Shown piece after piece: positions 1 to 12,511 of a stretch of 64,000 nt of DNA (the first letter of the stretch is position 1; every line of letters starts with the position of its first letter). The DNA is from Streptomyces nodosus (GTDB lineage: Bacteria; Actinomycetota; Actinomycetes; Streptomycetales; Streptomycetaceae), in contig NZ_CP023747.1 of NCBI RefSeq assembly GCF_008704995.1, positions 1,452,501 to 1,516,500 of the forward strand, read 5' to 3'. The translations under genes and the position numbers were made by a program. The notes beneath the pieces were generated by a model, which saw nothing but the letters and a program-made list of their open reading frames with translations, was not told the origin of the DNA and ran no database searches.

Positions 1-59
1 GGCACCACAGACAACCATCGCGGTGGCGGGTCCGCCGCATGATTTCGGAGACGGGTGAG

Positions 60-1730
60 ATGGAGACAACGCTGCGAGGCGTCGGTGTGAGCCATGGAGT
101 GGCGATCGGCGAGGTCCGCCACATGGGGACGGCGGTGCTCGAACCCCCGGCGAAGCAGATACCGGCGCAGGACGCGGAGCGCGAACAGGCCCGCGCTCGT
201 CAGGCCGTGGACGCCGTGGCGGCCGACCTCGTCGCCCGCGGCAATCTGGCGGGGGGCGAGGCCCAGGCGGTGCTGGAGGCCCAGGCCCTGATGGCCCAGG
301 ACCCGGAGCTGATGGCCGATGTGGATCGCCGTGTCGCGGTCGGCAGCACGGCGGAGCGGGGCGTCTACGACGCGTTCGCCGCCTACCGCGAGCTGCTGGC
401 GAACGCCGGCGAATACCTCGCCGGCCGGGTGGCCGACCTCGACGACGTGCGGAACCGCATCGTCGCCCGGCTGCTCGGGGTGCCCATGCCCGGCGTCCCG
501 GACAGCGACGAGCCGTATGTGCTGGTAGCCCGTGATCTGGCGCCCGCCGACACCGCGCTGCTCGACCCGGCCCTGGTGCTCGGTTTCGTCACCGAGGAGG
601 GTGGGCCCACCAGCCACAGCGCGATCCTCGCTCGGGCGCTCGGCGTCCCGGCCGTCGTGGCCCTGCCCGGTGCGCGGGAGCTCGCCGAGGGCACGGTGAT
701 CGCCGTCGACGGCAGCACCGGTGAGATCTTCGTGAACCCGAGCGAGGAGAACAAGGACCGGCTCCGGGCGGCGGCCGCCGAGCGCAAGGCGGCCCTGGCG
801 GCCGCCACCGGTCCGGGTGCCACCGCCGACGGTCACACGGTGCCGCTGCTGGCGAACATCGGCGGCCCGGCGGACGTCCCCGCCGCCCTCGAGGCGGGTG
901 CCGAGGGTGTCGGTCTGTTCCGCACGGAGTTCCTCTTCCTGGACGACAACAAGAACGCGCCGTCCGAGGAGAAGCAGATCGAGGCCTACCGCCAGGTCCT
1001 CGAAGCCTTCCCCGAGGGCCGTGTCGTGGTGCGGGTGCTGGACGCGGGCGCGGACAAGCCGCTGGACTTCCTGACCCCGGGGGACGAGCCGAACCCCGCG
1101 CTGGGCGTGCGCGGACTGCGCACCCTGCTCGACCACCCCGAGGTGCTGCGCACCCAGCTGACCGCACTGGCGAAGGCCGCGGAGGGACTGCCGGTCCACC
1201 TCGAGGTGATGGCGCCGATGGTGGCCGACCGCATCGATGCGCGGGCCTTCGCGGACGCCTGTCGTGAGGCCGGACTCGCGGCGAAGTTCGGGGCCATGGT
1301 GGAGATCCCCTCGGCGGCGCTGCGGGCCCGGTCGATCCTCCAGGAGGTCGAGTTCCTGTCGCTGGGAACCAACGACCTGGCGCAGTACACCTTCGCCGCG
1401 GACCGCCAGGTGGGCGCGGTGTCGCGTCTTCAGGACCCGTGGCAGCCCGCGCTGCTCGACCTGGTCGCGTCGTCGGCCGAGGCGGCGAGGGCCGAGGGCA
1501 AGAGCTGTGGGGTCTGCGGTGAGGCCGCGTCCGACCCGCTGCTGGCGTGTGTACTGACCGGTCTGGGGGTCACCTCCCTGTCCATGGGTGCGGCCTCCCT
1601 TCCCTATGTCCGGTCGGCGCTGGCGAAGCACACCCTGGCGCAGTGCGAGCGTGCCGCGGCGGCCGCGCGTGCCGCCGACACCGCCGACGAGGCGCGCCGG
1701 GCGGCCCAGGCTGTGCTGTCCGGCGAGTGA
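60..1730 (+). CDS. ptsI: Phosphoenolpyruvate-protein phosphotransferase (PTS enzyme I)
   Basis: Enzyme I takes phosphate from PEP and passes it to HPr, the first step of PTS sugar uptake in the cytoplasm. The protein is 556 aa, near the family's usual length. The phosphorylated histidine is His186 in GGPTSHSAILARALGVPAVV. The C-terminal PEP-binding barrel has GVGLFRTEFLF, EIPSAALRA and SLGTNDLAQYTFAADR, and the catalytic Cys region CGVCGEAA. An in-frame ATG lies at 39, but the ATG at 60 begins the conserved METTLRGVGVSHG and has GGAG about 10 nt upstream, so 60 is preferred. The gene ends convergently with a minus-strand gene, with a hairpin terminator between. The start of the window cuts off whatever lies upstream; crr is the usual neighbour in Streptomyces. 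Confidence 0.97.
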   Translation: METTLRGVGVSHGVAIGEVRHMGTAVLEPPAKQIPAQDAEREQARARQAVDAVAADLVARGNLAGGEAQAVLEAQALMAQDPELMADVDRRVAVGSTAERGVYDAFAAYRELLANAGEYLAGRVADLDDVRNRIVARLLGVPMPGVPDSDEPYVLVARDLAPADTALLDPALVLGFVTEEGGPTSHSAILARALGVPAVVALPGARELAEGTVIAVDGSTGEIFVNPSEENKDRLRAAAAERKAALAAATGPGATADGHTVPLLANIGGPADVPAALEAGAEGVGLFRTEFLFLDDNKNAPSEEKQIEAYRQVLEAFPEGRVVVRVLDAGADKPLDFLTPGDEPNPALGVRGLRTLLDHPEVLRTQLTALAKAAEGLPVHLEVMAPMVADRIDARAFADACREAGLAAKFGAMVEIPSAALRARSILQEVEFLSLGTNDLAQYTFAADRQVGAVSRLQDPWQPALLDLVASSAEAARAEGKSCGVCGEAASDPLLACVLTGLGVTSLSMGAASLPYVRSALAKHTLAQCERAAAAARAADTADEARRAAQAVLSGE

Positions 1731-1766
1731 TCCGGGACGCGCGTCCGCCATGGCGGCGTGCGCGGA

Positions 1767-1796
1767 GGGGCGCTCCACCTGCGGGTGGGGCGCCCT
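1767..1796. terminator. Bidirectional terminator between ptsI and the next minus-strand gene
   Basis: GGGCGCTCCACC pairs with GGTGGGGCGCCC around a 4-nt TGCG loop, with one G-T wobble. It lies about 40 nt after the ptsI stop and about 50 nt from the stop of the convergent gene, so it can serve both. Confidence 0.7.
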
Positions 1797-1844
1797 TCTC
1801 CCTTTCACGGCGGCCTGGATCCGCCTTCAGTCTCGGCTCCGGCT

Positions 1845-2735
1845 TCAATGGACATGGCCCGCGGTATGTCCGTCGTCCCCGAGGTCGGGTGGCGCGCAGT
1901 AGTCGACGCCGGATTCCGGGGCCACGAGATCACCGGACTCGATGTCGGTGCAGTAGGCGTCGAAGACCTCTCCCGCGGTGAGCGGGATCAGCCGGTCTCC
2001 CCGCAGGCGCCAGCCGTAGACGCGGTCGGGGGAGCCCGGTGCGGTGGTGCGCATGACGAGCCCGCCGGAGCTGTGTGTGGCGATGCCCAGGGCGAGGACC
2101 GCGGTGAACTCGAGGGCCTCGGACTCGTCCAGGCGGGTCGTACCGTCGAGCTCACCGGCCGCGTTGAGCACCGCGACGACGCCCTCGGGCTCCGTGGAGA
2201 CGCTGCAGACGAGATGGCGGTGGCCGGGAGCCGCGGTGCCGAGGATGCGGGTGAACAGCCGGGAGGCGTGGGCGAAGGCGGTGTGTCCGATGTCCTCGCC
2301 GCAGGAGGCGCAGGCACCGAGGCGGGTGAGCAGGGTGGTGGCGTACTGCCAGGTGGCCTGTCGTACCGCCTGGTCGACCAGGTCCGGGACGAGTTCGGTC
2401 AGGGGTCGGCCGTCGTAGGGGACGGTCGGTCCGGTGGCGGCCAGTTGTGCGGTGAAGCGGCTGCGGCTGGCCGGGGCGTCCGGATCGAGACCGCCGTCGG
2501 CGCAGAACTCCGCGTACTCCTGCGGGTCGAAGAGGGCGACCGTGGTGTGGCCGCCCTGGGCGGCGAGGGTCTTGAGCAGGGTTTCCACCTGCTGGAGGTA
2601 GGTGGTGTGGTCGTCGAAGGCGAAGGTGCGGTAGCGCCGCATCGCGGTGAAGTCGTGTTCGTCGGTCAGCAGGCCGATGGTGCCCGCGATCTCGCGGCGC
2701 AGGACGCGGCGCATGGTCAGGTCGGTGTGCGGCAT
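1845..2735 (-). CDS. Conserved hypothetical protein
   Basis: A 296-aa soluble protein with no signal peptide or clear membrane segment. I do not recognise a domain. A CASCGEDIGHT motif in the middle has two Cys separated by two residues, but I see no second CxxC to complete a zinc site. The C-terminal third looks like a compact alpha/beta domain (EPEGVVAVLNAAGEL, VYGWRLRGDRLIPL). Open frame continues to 2768, but the ATG at 2735 has GGGGGA about 4 nt upstream and is preferred. The upstream neighbour on the same strand is acetoacetyl-CoA synthetase, with a hairpin between, so this is probably its own transcript. Confidence 0.8.
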   Translation of the reverse strand: MPHTDLTMRRVLRREIAGTIGLLTDEHDFTAMRRYRTFAFDDHTTYLQQVETLLKTLAAQGGHTTVALFDPQEYAEFCADGGLDPDAPASRSRFTAQLAATGPTVPYDGRPLTELVPDLVDQAVRQATWQYATTLLTRLGACASCGEDIGHTAFAHASRLFTRILGTAAPGHRHLVCSVSTEPEGVVAVLNAAGELDGTTRLDESEALEFTAVLALGIATHSSGGLVMRTTAPGSPDRVYGWRLRGDRLIPLTAGEVFDAYCTDIESGDLVAPESGVDYCAPPDLGDDGHTAGHVH

Positions 2736-2796
2736 GGTTCCCCCTGTGTGCAGTCGAGCGATCGTCACTCACCGTAATGGGGGCCACTGACAACGC

Positions 2797-2834
2797 CCCG
2801 CCCCGCGGTGGCCGGGTGGCCGTCTCGGGGCGGG
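2797..2834 (-). terminator. Hairpin downstream of acetoacetyl-CoA synthetase
   Basis: CCCGCCCCG pairs with CGGGGCGGG around a 20-nt loop that contains a smaller GGCC/GGCC stem. It lies 20-57 nt past the stop codon of the minus-strand ligase gene. Confidence 0.5.
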
Positions 2835-2853
2835 CGGGGGTGCCGCGGGTGTG

Positions 2854-4821
2854 TCAGGCGCGCTTGCCGGCCAGGTCCTCGTAGAAGTGGAGCAGCTCGA
2901 GGTTGTCCACGGAGCCCGGGTTGACGGCCTTCTCCAGCGGGGTGCCCTGGAGGAGGCGTTTGACGGGGACCTCGATGCGCTTGCCGGTGAGGGTGTGCGG
3001 GACGCCCGGCACCTCGATGACCTCGTCGGGGACGTGTCGGGGGGAGAGCTGTTCGCGGATGGTCCGCTTGATGCGGCCCAGCAGGGCGTCGTCCAGGACG
3101 GCGCCCGGTGAGAGGTGGACGAAGAGGGGCATCCAATAGCCGCCGTCGGGCTGTTCGACGCCGATGACCAGGGACTCCTTGATCTCGGGGAGGCGCTCGA
3201 CGGCTTCGTAGATGTCGGCCGAACCCATCCGGACGCCCTGGCGGTTCAGGGTGGAGTCCGAGCGGCCGTGGATGATCACGGAGCCGCGGGAGGTGAGGGT
3301 GATCCAGTCGCCGTGCCGCCAGACCCCCGGATACATGTCGAAGTAGCTGTCGCGGTAGCGGCTGCCGTCGGGGTCGTTCCAGAAGCGGATCGGCATGGAG
3401 GGCATGGGGTTGGTGACGACCAGCTCGCCGACCTCGTCGGTCACGGGCCTGCCGCTGGGGTCCCAGGCCTGGAGATCGGTGCCGAGACCGGGCGCCTGGA
3501 GTTCGCCCAGGTACACCGGGAGGGTCGGTACGGCGCCCGCGAAGCAGGAGCACACATCGGTGCCGCCGCTGACGGAGGCGATCCACAGGTCGTCGCGGAC
3601 CTCGTCGTGCAGCCAGCTGAAGCCGTCCGGCGGCAGCGGCGAGCCGGTCGTGGCCACGCACTGGACGCGGGTGAGGTCGTAGTCGCGCGCCGGGTGCACG
3701 CCCGCCTTGCGGCAGGCCATGACATAGGCGGCGGAGGTGCCGAAGAGAGTGGCCCCGGTGCGTTCGGCGATGCGCCACTGGGCGCCGGTGTCGGGATGGC
3801 CGGGGCTGCCGTCGTACAGGACGATCGTGGTGCCCGTCAGCAGGCCGGAGACGAGGAAGTTCCACATCATCCAGCCGGTGGAGGTGTACCAGAAGAAGCG
3901 GTCCTCGGGGCCGAGGTCGCAGTGCAGGCCGAGCTGTTTGAGGTGCTCGACCAGAATGCCGCCCTGGGACTGGACGATGGCCTTGGGCAGGCCGGTGGTG
4001 CCCGAGGAGTACAGCACCCACAGCGGGTGGTCGAACGGGACCTGTTCGAAGACGGGTTCGACGTCAGCCGAGGTCAGGTCCGCCCACTCCAGGGCGCCCT
4101 CGGGGGCTTCGGTGCCGAGTAGCGGGATGTGCACGACGGCGCGCAGGCCGGGCAGTTCGCGGCGCAGTTCGGCGACGGTCTCGCGCCGGTCGTGCTCCTT
4201 GCCTCCGTAGCGGTAGCCGTCGACCGTGAAGAGGACCACGGGCTCGACCTGCTGGAAGCGGTCCAGGACGCTGCGGGCGCCGAAGTCGGGGGCGCAGGAG
4301 GTCCATACGGCGCCGACGGCCGCCGTGGCGAGGAGGGCGACCACGGCTTCGGGGATGTTGGGAAGGTATCCGCTGACGCGGTCTCCGGGGCGCACCCCTA
4401 GGGCGCGCAGCTCGGCGGCGAGGGAGCCGACCTGCCGGCGCAGTGCGGACCAGGTGACCGGGCGGGGCTCCTGGGTCTCGTCGACGGCGAGGAGGGCCGG
4501 CTGGTCGGCGCGGGTGGCCGCCGCGCGCAGGGCGTGTTCGGCGTAGTTCAGCCTCGCCCCGGGGAACCATGCGGCGCCCGGCATGGAACGGTCGCCGAGC
4601 ACCTGGGTGAAGGGCGTGGAGAAGCGCACCTCGAAGAATTCGGTGACGGCCTTCCAGAAGGTGTCGAGCTCGTCCACCGACCAGCGGTGCAGGGCCGCGT
4701 AGCCACCCTCGGCGGGCGCTCCGTGGTGCTGGGCCGCCCAGGCCTGGAACCTGGTGATCCGTGCCCTGGCGATGCGGTCGGCGTCGGGCTGCCAGAGCGG
4801 CACGGTGTTCGCTGAGGTCAT
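2854..4821 (-). CDS. Acetoacetate-CoA ligase (acetoacetyl-CoA synthetase)
   Basis: A 655-aa ANL-superfamily acyl-CoA synthetase, the usual size for acetoacetyl-CoA synthetases. These activate acetoacetate with ATP and CoA to acetoacetyl-CoA for ketone-body use or polyketide and PHB precursor supply. The N-terminus has the family signature of about 100 residues before the core (LWQPDADRI, WSVDELDTFWKAVTEFF). Visible core motifs are YSSGTTGLPKAIVQSQGG (phosphate loop), IIHGRSDSTLNRQGVRMG (hinge) and LTGKRIEVPVKRLL, which carries the adenylation Lys. The same frame stays open far upstream to 7653, but MTSANTVPLWQP at 4821 has GGGAG just upstream and matches the family N-terminus. It is divergent from the GH31 gene. 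Confidence 0.93.
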   Translation of the reverse strand: MTSANTVPLWQPDADRIARARITRFQAWAAQHHGAPAEGGYAALHRWSVDELDTFWKAVTEFFEVRFSTPFTQVLGDRSMPGAAWFPGARLNYAEHALRAAATRADQPALLAVDETQEPRPVTWSALRRQVGSLAAELRALGVRPGDRVSGYLPNIPEAVVALLATAAVGAVWTSCAPDFGARSVLDRFQQVEPVVLFTVDGYRYGGKEHDRRETVAELRRELPGLRAVVHIPLLGTEAPEGALEWADLTSADVEPVFEQVPFDHPLWVLYSSGTTGLPKAIVQSQGGILVEHLKQLGLHCDLGPEDRFFWYTSTGWMMWNFLVSGLLTGTTIVLYDGSPGHPDTGAQWRIAERTGATLFGTSAAYVMACRKAGVHPARDYDLTRVQCVATTGSPLPPDGFSWLHDEVRDDLWIASVSGGTDVCSCFAGAVPTLPVYLGELQAPGLGTDLQAWDPSGRPVTDEVGELVVTNPMPSMPIRFWNDPDGSRYRDSYFDMYPGVWRHGDWITLTSRGSVIIHGRSDSTLNRQGVRMGSADIYEAVERLPEIKESLVIGVEQPDGGYWMPLFVHLSPGAVLDDALLGRIKRTIREQLSPRHVPDEVIEVPGVPHTLTGKRIEVPVKRLLQGTPLEKAVNPGSVDNLELLHFYEDLAGKRA

Positions 4822-4935
4822 GGGGGGCTCCCGGGCTGTACGCGTCGTGTGCGTGGTCCGCGCACGGGCTGGGTGTGCGCGTGACGCGGCTGAGGGGGAC
4901 GATGCCATGTGATCGACTTCTGCACCAGGGTCCGC

Positions 4936-4965
4936 AGCACATACTCGCCAGGATGAACATGTGCT
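4936..4965. promoter_or_regulatory. Inverted repeat in the divergent region between the ligase and GH31 genes
   Basis: AGCACAT at 4936-4942 is repeated as ATGTGCT at 4959-4965, with a 16-nt spacer. It sits between two divergent starts (4821 and 5044), where an operator would be expected. No regulator is encoded next to it. Confidence 0.3.
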
Positions 4966-5043
4966 CAGGCCACGGATGAACGGCAGTTGAACGACGCCCC
5001 TCCGCGAGGACGCAGATGACCGGACGATGGCAGGGTGATCAGC

Positions 5044-7416
5044 ATGGACGGTCGTGACCTGGTGCGTTCGGTGAAGACGGCGGTCGGTTTCGGGGGTGCG
5101 GCACAGGGCGTGCGCACCGTACGGGCCGCATGGCGCAGGGGGCGCAGCGACGCCGCCGGGTTGCCGAGACGGGGTGCGGAGCGGGCGCGGGTACCGGGCT
5201 CCGTGCTGGAGGCGGAGCCGGGGCCCGGCGGTGGCGTCGTGCGGTTCGCCCGGGCCGAGCTGCGGATCACGGTGACCGTGGACGGGGCGGTGTTCTGGGG
5301 CTGGGACGGTGCCGGGCCGGAGCCCTCGTACGCGCTGGTGGGGCACGCTCCCGAGCCGGATCCGCGCGCCGTGCTGGAGCCGGACAAGGACGGCGGCTGG
5401 CGGGTGGTGGCGCAGCGCGTCACGGTCGCGGTGTCGCAGCACGGTGCGATCGAGGTGCGTACCCCGGGCGGGGTGCCGTTGCGCCGGGATCTGCCGCCGC
5501 GCTGGTGGGAGCCGGTGAGCGGGGGCGGCGCGCGGTGGATGCAGCGGTCCGAGGTGGCACCGGACGCGCGGTTCTTCGGGCTCGGCGGCCGGGCCGCGGG
5601 GCCGCGGCTGCGGGACGGGACGTACCGGCTGTGGAACACGGATCCGGGGCGTGCCTTCGGACCCGGCGACGACCCTCTGTACATCACCATGCCGGTGCAG
5701 CTGGTGGTCGCCGACGCGGGCACGCATCTGGTGTTCCACGACACCTCCTGGGACGGCACGGTGACGGTGCGCGAGGGCGAGGAGGGCGCGGGCTCGGGAC
5801 ACGACCGGCCGGGCGCCTGCGAGGTCCGGATGGACGGCGGGCCACTGCGCTGCTGGGTGGTGGTGGGTGCGCCCGCGCGGGTGCTGCGGGTCTGGACGTC
5901 GCTGACCGGGGCGCCCGCCCTGCCACCGGCGTGGGCGCTGGGTCACCATCACGCGCGGTGGGGTTTCGGCAGTGAGCAGGAGGTGCGGCGGATCGTCGCG
6001 GGCTATCAGGAACGTGATCTTCCGCTCGATGCCGTCCATCTGGACATCGATCACTACGACGGCCATCGGGTGTTCACGGTGGACCGGGACCGTTTTCCGA
6101 AGCTTCCGGTGCTCGCCGAGGAGCTGCGCAGGGACGGGATCCGGCTGGTGTCGATCGTCGACCCCGCGGTCAAGGCGGAGTCCGGCAACCCCGTCCATGA
6201 CGGCGGGAGTGCCGTGGACGCGTTCGTCCGGGACGCCTCGGGCCGGGTCGTCGAGGGGGTGGTGTGGCCCGGGGAGGCGGTCTATCCGGACTTCACGCAG
6301 CCGGGGGTGCGTGCCTGGTGGGGCGGTCTGTACCGGGAGCGCCTCGAACAGGGGTTCGCGGGTTTCTGGCACGACATGAACGAGCCGGTGTCGTTCACGG
6401 CCTTCGGGGAGAAGACCCTGCCGCGGTCGTCCCGGCATGCGCTGGAAGGCCGCGGCGGGGACCACCGGGAGGCCCACAACGTGTATGGGCTGTGCATGGC
6501 CCGGGCCGCGTACGAGGGGCTGTGCGATCTCGTGCCCGAGCAGCGGCCGTTCCTCTTCTCCCGCTCGGGGTGGGCGGGCATGCAGCGTTACGGGGGGACC
6601 TGGTCCGGGGACGTGGCCACCGGCTGGCCCGGGCTGCGTGCCTCGCTCTCCCTGGTCCTGGGGCTCGGGCTGTGCGGTGTTCCCTACTCCGGGCCGGATG
6701 TGGGCGGGTTCGACGGGAGTCCGTCGCCGGAGCTGTATCTGCGCTGGTTCCAGCTCGCCTCGTATCTGCCGCTGTTCCGGACGCACTCGAGTGTCCGGGC
6801 GGGGCGCCGGGAGCCCTGGGAGTTCGGTGCCGAGGTGCTCGGGCATGCGCGGACGGCGCTGGCCGAACGGCGGCGGCTGCTGCCGTACTTCATCACCCTG
6901 GCGCATCTGGCACACCGTACGGGTGCGCCCTATGTACGGCCCCTGTGGTGGGGCGATCCCGGGGACCGGGCGCTGCGGGACTGCGAGGACGCCTTTCTGC
7001 TCGGGGACGGCCTTCTGGTGGCGCCGGTGCTGGAGCCGGGCGTGCGGCGGCGGAGCGTGCCGCTGCCGCGGGGGCGCTGGTACGACACGGCGACCGGGGA
7101 GGCGTACCAGGGGCCCGGGTCCGTGGTGGTCGACGCGCCCCTGGGGCGGATTCCGGTGCTGGCGCGGGCGGGCGCGATCCTGCCCGTACGGGGTGCGGAC
7201 GGCGGTCTCTCGTTGGAGGCCTGGGCTCCGGTCCGTGGCAGGACCGGGAGCGGACTGGTGGTGCCGCACGCGGGCGACGGCTGGGAAGAGCCGGAGATCG
7301 AGCGGTACGGGTCGCGGTGGAAGAGCGGTCGGCGGGTGGTGGTCCGGCGGGACGGCAAGGACGGCCGGAGCGAGCCCGGCCGTCCGGTCCTGGTCCGGGG
7401 TCTCGACGGCGGGTGA
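5044..7416 (+). CDS. Glycoside hydrolase family 31 (alpha-glucosidase/alpha-xylosidase type)
   Basis: A 790-aa GH31 enzyme: an N-terminal beta-sandwich (about 50-290), a catalytic barrel (about 290-620) and a C-terminal beta domain. GFWHDMNEP carries the nucleophile Asp444, and GTWSGDVATGW carries the probable acid/base Asp523. The family hydrolyses terminal alpha-linked glucose or xylose. I see no signal peptide, so the substrate is probably an imported oligosaccharide or glycogen. A GTG at 5035 is in frame, but AGGGTGA lies 5 nt before the ATG at 5044, so 5044 is preferred. The exact sugar specificity cannot be read from sequence. It is convergent with the Nudix gene. Confidence 0.92.
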   Translation: MDGRDLVRSVKTAVGFGGAAQGVRTVRAAWRRGRSDAAGLPRRGAERARVPGSVLEAEPGPGGGVVRFARAELRITVTVDGAVFWGWDGAGPEPSYALVGHAPEPDPRAVLEPDKDGGWRVVAQRVTVAVSQHGAIEVRTPGGVPLRRDLPPRWWEPVSGGGARWMQRSEVAPDARFFGLGGRAAGPRLRDGTYRLWNTDPGRAFGPGDDPLYITMPVQLVVADAGTHLVFHDTSWDGTVTVREGEEGAGSGHDRPGACEVRMDGGPLRCWVVVGAPARVLRVWTSLTGAPALPPAWALGHHHARWGFGSEQEVRRIVAGYQERDLPLDAVHLDIDHYDGHRVFTVDRDRFPKLPVLAEELRRDGIRLVSIVDPAVKAESGNPVHDGGSAVDAFVRDASGRVVEGVVWPGEAVYPDFTQPGVRAWWGGLYRERLEQGFAGFWHDMNEPVSFTAFGEKTLPRSSRHALEGRGGDHREAHNVYGLCMARAAYEGLCDLVPEQRPFLFSRSGWAGMQRYGGTWSGDVATGWPGLRASLSLVLGLGLCGVPYSGPDVGGFDGSPSPELYLRWFQLASYLPLFRTHSSVRAGRREPWEFGAEVLGHARTALAERRRLLPYFITLAHLAHRTGAPYVRPLWWGDPGDRALRDCEDAFLLGDGLLVAPVLEPGVRRRSVPLPRGRWYDTATGEAYQGPGSVVVDAPLGRIPVLARAGAILPVRGADGGLSLEAWAPVRGRTGSGLVVPHAGDGWEEPEIERYGSRWKSGRRVVVRRDGKDGRSEPGRPVLVRGLDGG

Positions 7417-7449
7417 GCCGGGCGGCTGGCGGGAGGTCGGCGACGGGCG

Positions 7450-7476
7450 CGGACGGGACGTGGGGTGTCCCGCCCG
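7450..7476. terminator. Hairpin between the GH31 and Nudix genes
   Basis: CGGGAC pairs with GTCCCG around a 7-nt loop. The stem extends to about 10 pairs with one mismatch. It lies between two convergent stop codons 64 nt apart. Confidence 0.45.
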
Positions 7477-7480
7477 TGGC

Positions 7481-8023
7481 TCAGCTGTAGCGGCCCTCGA
7501 ACCATCCCCGCGCCGCCAGGGTGTGCAGCGGGAAGGCGAGTTCGGCGGGAAGGCGGAGCAGGTGCCAGCCCGCCGTCTCGTCGGTGGGGACGGACGGCGG
7601 CAGTTCGCTGGCCGGCCGCTCGGGGAGCAGCCCGAACAGCAGCAGATGGCCACCGGGCGAGCTCATCGCGTCGGCGAGCCGTACGTCGCGCTCGGTCGCC
7701 TCGATGCCGGTCTCCTCCGCGAGTTCACGGACGACGGCGTGCCGCCAGTCCTCCCGGTGGTCGATGAACCCCCCGGGCAGGGCGGTGCCTCCGCGGGCGG
7801 GAGAGATGGTGCGGGTGATGACGACCAGGGCGGTTCCCCCGGTGTCGTACACCGGCTGGAGGGCCACCGCGACGGGCAGCGGATTGCGGTAGGTCACCGT
7901 GCCGCAGGCCGCGCAGGAACGGGGCCAGCCGGAGACGGCCGCTGCGTAGGGGGTCCCACAGCTCGCACAGTGGGAGTCCGGTACGGCATCGATGGAGGGG
8001 AACGCGGATTCGGATTCGGACAC
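7481..8023 (-). CDS. Nudix hydrolase with N-terminal zinc ribbon
   Basis: A 180-aa protein. Residues 84-107 form a perfect Nudix box (G, x5, E, x7, REL, x, EE, x, G, I), which binds Mg and hydrolyses a nucleoside diphosphate linked to another moiety. The N-terminus has two CxxC pairs (Cys19/Cys22 and Cys37/Cys40) forming a probable zinc ribbon, a layout shared with NudC-type NADH pyrophosphatases, though the protein is shorter than NudC. The start is taken as the GTG at 8023 (VSESESAFPS). Longer open frame upstream to 8221 is low-complexity Arg/Pro-rich and overlaps cvnD, so it is not used. The substrate is unknown. Confidence 0.88.
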   Translation of the reverse strand: MSESESAFPSIDAVPDSHCASCGTPYAAAVSGWPRSCAACGTVTYRNPLPVAVALQPVYDTGGTALVVITRTISPARGGTALPGGFIDHREDWRHAVVRELAEETGIEATERDVRLADAMSSPGGHLLLFGLLPERPASELPPSVPTDETAGWHLLRLPAELAFPLHTLAARGWFEGRYS

Positions 8024-8118
8024 GGGGCGGACTGTAGCCGACGGACGTCCACGGGGACGGCGTCCCGCGGTCGCCGGGCGGCTGCGGGCACCGGTGTGCC
8101 CGGCGGAGGCCGCGGGAC

Positions 8119-8704
8119 TCAGGTGGCGATGCCGGCGCGGTGGTCCGAGGGGCGGGTCATGGTGTTCCGGACGACCTCGATCAGCACCTGCTTGACCGAC
8201 TCCCGGTCGCGGGCGTCGCACAGCACGACCGGCACGTCCTCGTCGAGGTCGAGGGCCGCCCGCACGGCCTCGACGGGGTGGCGGGCCACGCCCTGGAAGC
8301 AGTTGACGGCCACGACGAAGGGTATGGAGCGGCGCTCGAAGTAGTCGACGGCCGGGAAACAGTCCTCCAGGCGGCGGGTGTCGGCGAGGACGACGGCACC
8401 CAGGGCGCCGGTGGCCAGTTCGTCCCAGAGGAACCAGAAGCGGTCCTGGCCGGGTGTGCCGAACAGATAGAGCACCAGGTCCTCGCGGAGGGTGATGCGG
8501 CCGAAGTCCATGAAGACGGTGGTGGTGCGCTTGCCCTCCACGCCCCGGAGGTCGTCGACCGGGCGGCCCGCCTCGGTGAGCATCTCCTCGGTGCGCAGCG
8601 GCCTGATCTCGCTGACCGCGCCGACCAGGGTCGTCTTGCCCACGCCGAATCCGCCCGCCACGAGGATCTTGAGCGTGAGCGGCTCGACCGGAGGTGTGCC
8701 ACGC

Positions 8705-8724
<20 letters not shown>
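8119..8724 (-). CDS. cvnD: Conservon small GTPase-like protein (CvnD)
   Basis: A 201-aa GTP/ATP-binding protein of the DUF/CvnD type, the fourth component of actinobacterial conservons (membrane sensor, roadblock protein, DUF742 protein, GTPase). The P-loop GGFGVGKTT is at residues 24-32. The G3-like region is [10 protein letters not shown] and a G4-like region is AVNCFQG. Start chosen at 8724 because AGGAGAAG lies just upstream and MIFGPGERG is typical; an in-frame ATG at 8805 lies deep in the upstream gene. Its first codons overlap the end of the oxoprolinase gene by 20 bp, so it is likely translationally coupled to that gene and not directly to cvnC, unlike the usual conservon layout. Confidence 0.92.
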
Positions 8725-12316
<3,592 letters not shown>

Positions 12317-12457
12317 GTCCGTCTCTCCGATCGCGCTGCCCGGAACCGTGTCCGCGAGGTGTTCGGTCCACCGCGGCAGGTCGTCGACGGTGGTTCAGAT
12401 CATATCCGGCGGGTCGCCGGGGCGCCGGGCCGCGCGCGGTGGGCGCGGGCGGCGCCG

Positions 12458-12487
12458 GGCCCGCACGCAAGGAAGTGCGCGCGGGCC
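12458..12487 (-). terminator. Hairpin downstream of cvnC
   Basis: GGCCCGCACGC pairs with GCGCGCGGGCC (11 positions, one A-C mismatch) around an 8-nt loop. It begins about 25 nt after the cvnC stop and before the oxoprolinase gene. It would separate cvnABC transcription from the oxoprolinase-cvnD unit. Confidence 0.5.
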
Positions 12488-12511
12488 GGCCGGCGGGGTG
12501 CGAGGCCCGGT

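Noticed and set aside
1..42. Possible 3' end of crr (frame ending at TGA 40-42)
   Set aside because: Only 13 codons are visible and none are recognisable as the IIA-Glc C-terminus; crr upstream of ptsI is expected but cannot be supported here.
1758..2777. Long plus-strand frame opposite the 296-aa hypothetical gene
   Set aside because: A mirror of the minus-strand gene: Gly/Val/Glu-rich composition, no ribosome-binding site, and it overlaps the real gene completely.
4822..7653. Upstream extension of the acetoacetyl-CoA synthetase frame to 1599 aa
   Set aside because: The extra sequence is the antisense of the GH31 gene; the true start with a ribosome-binding site is 4821.
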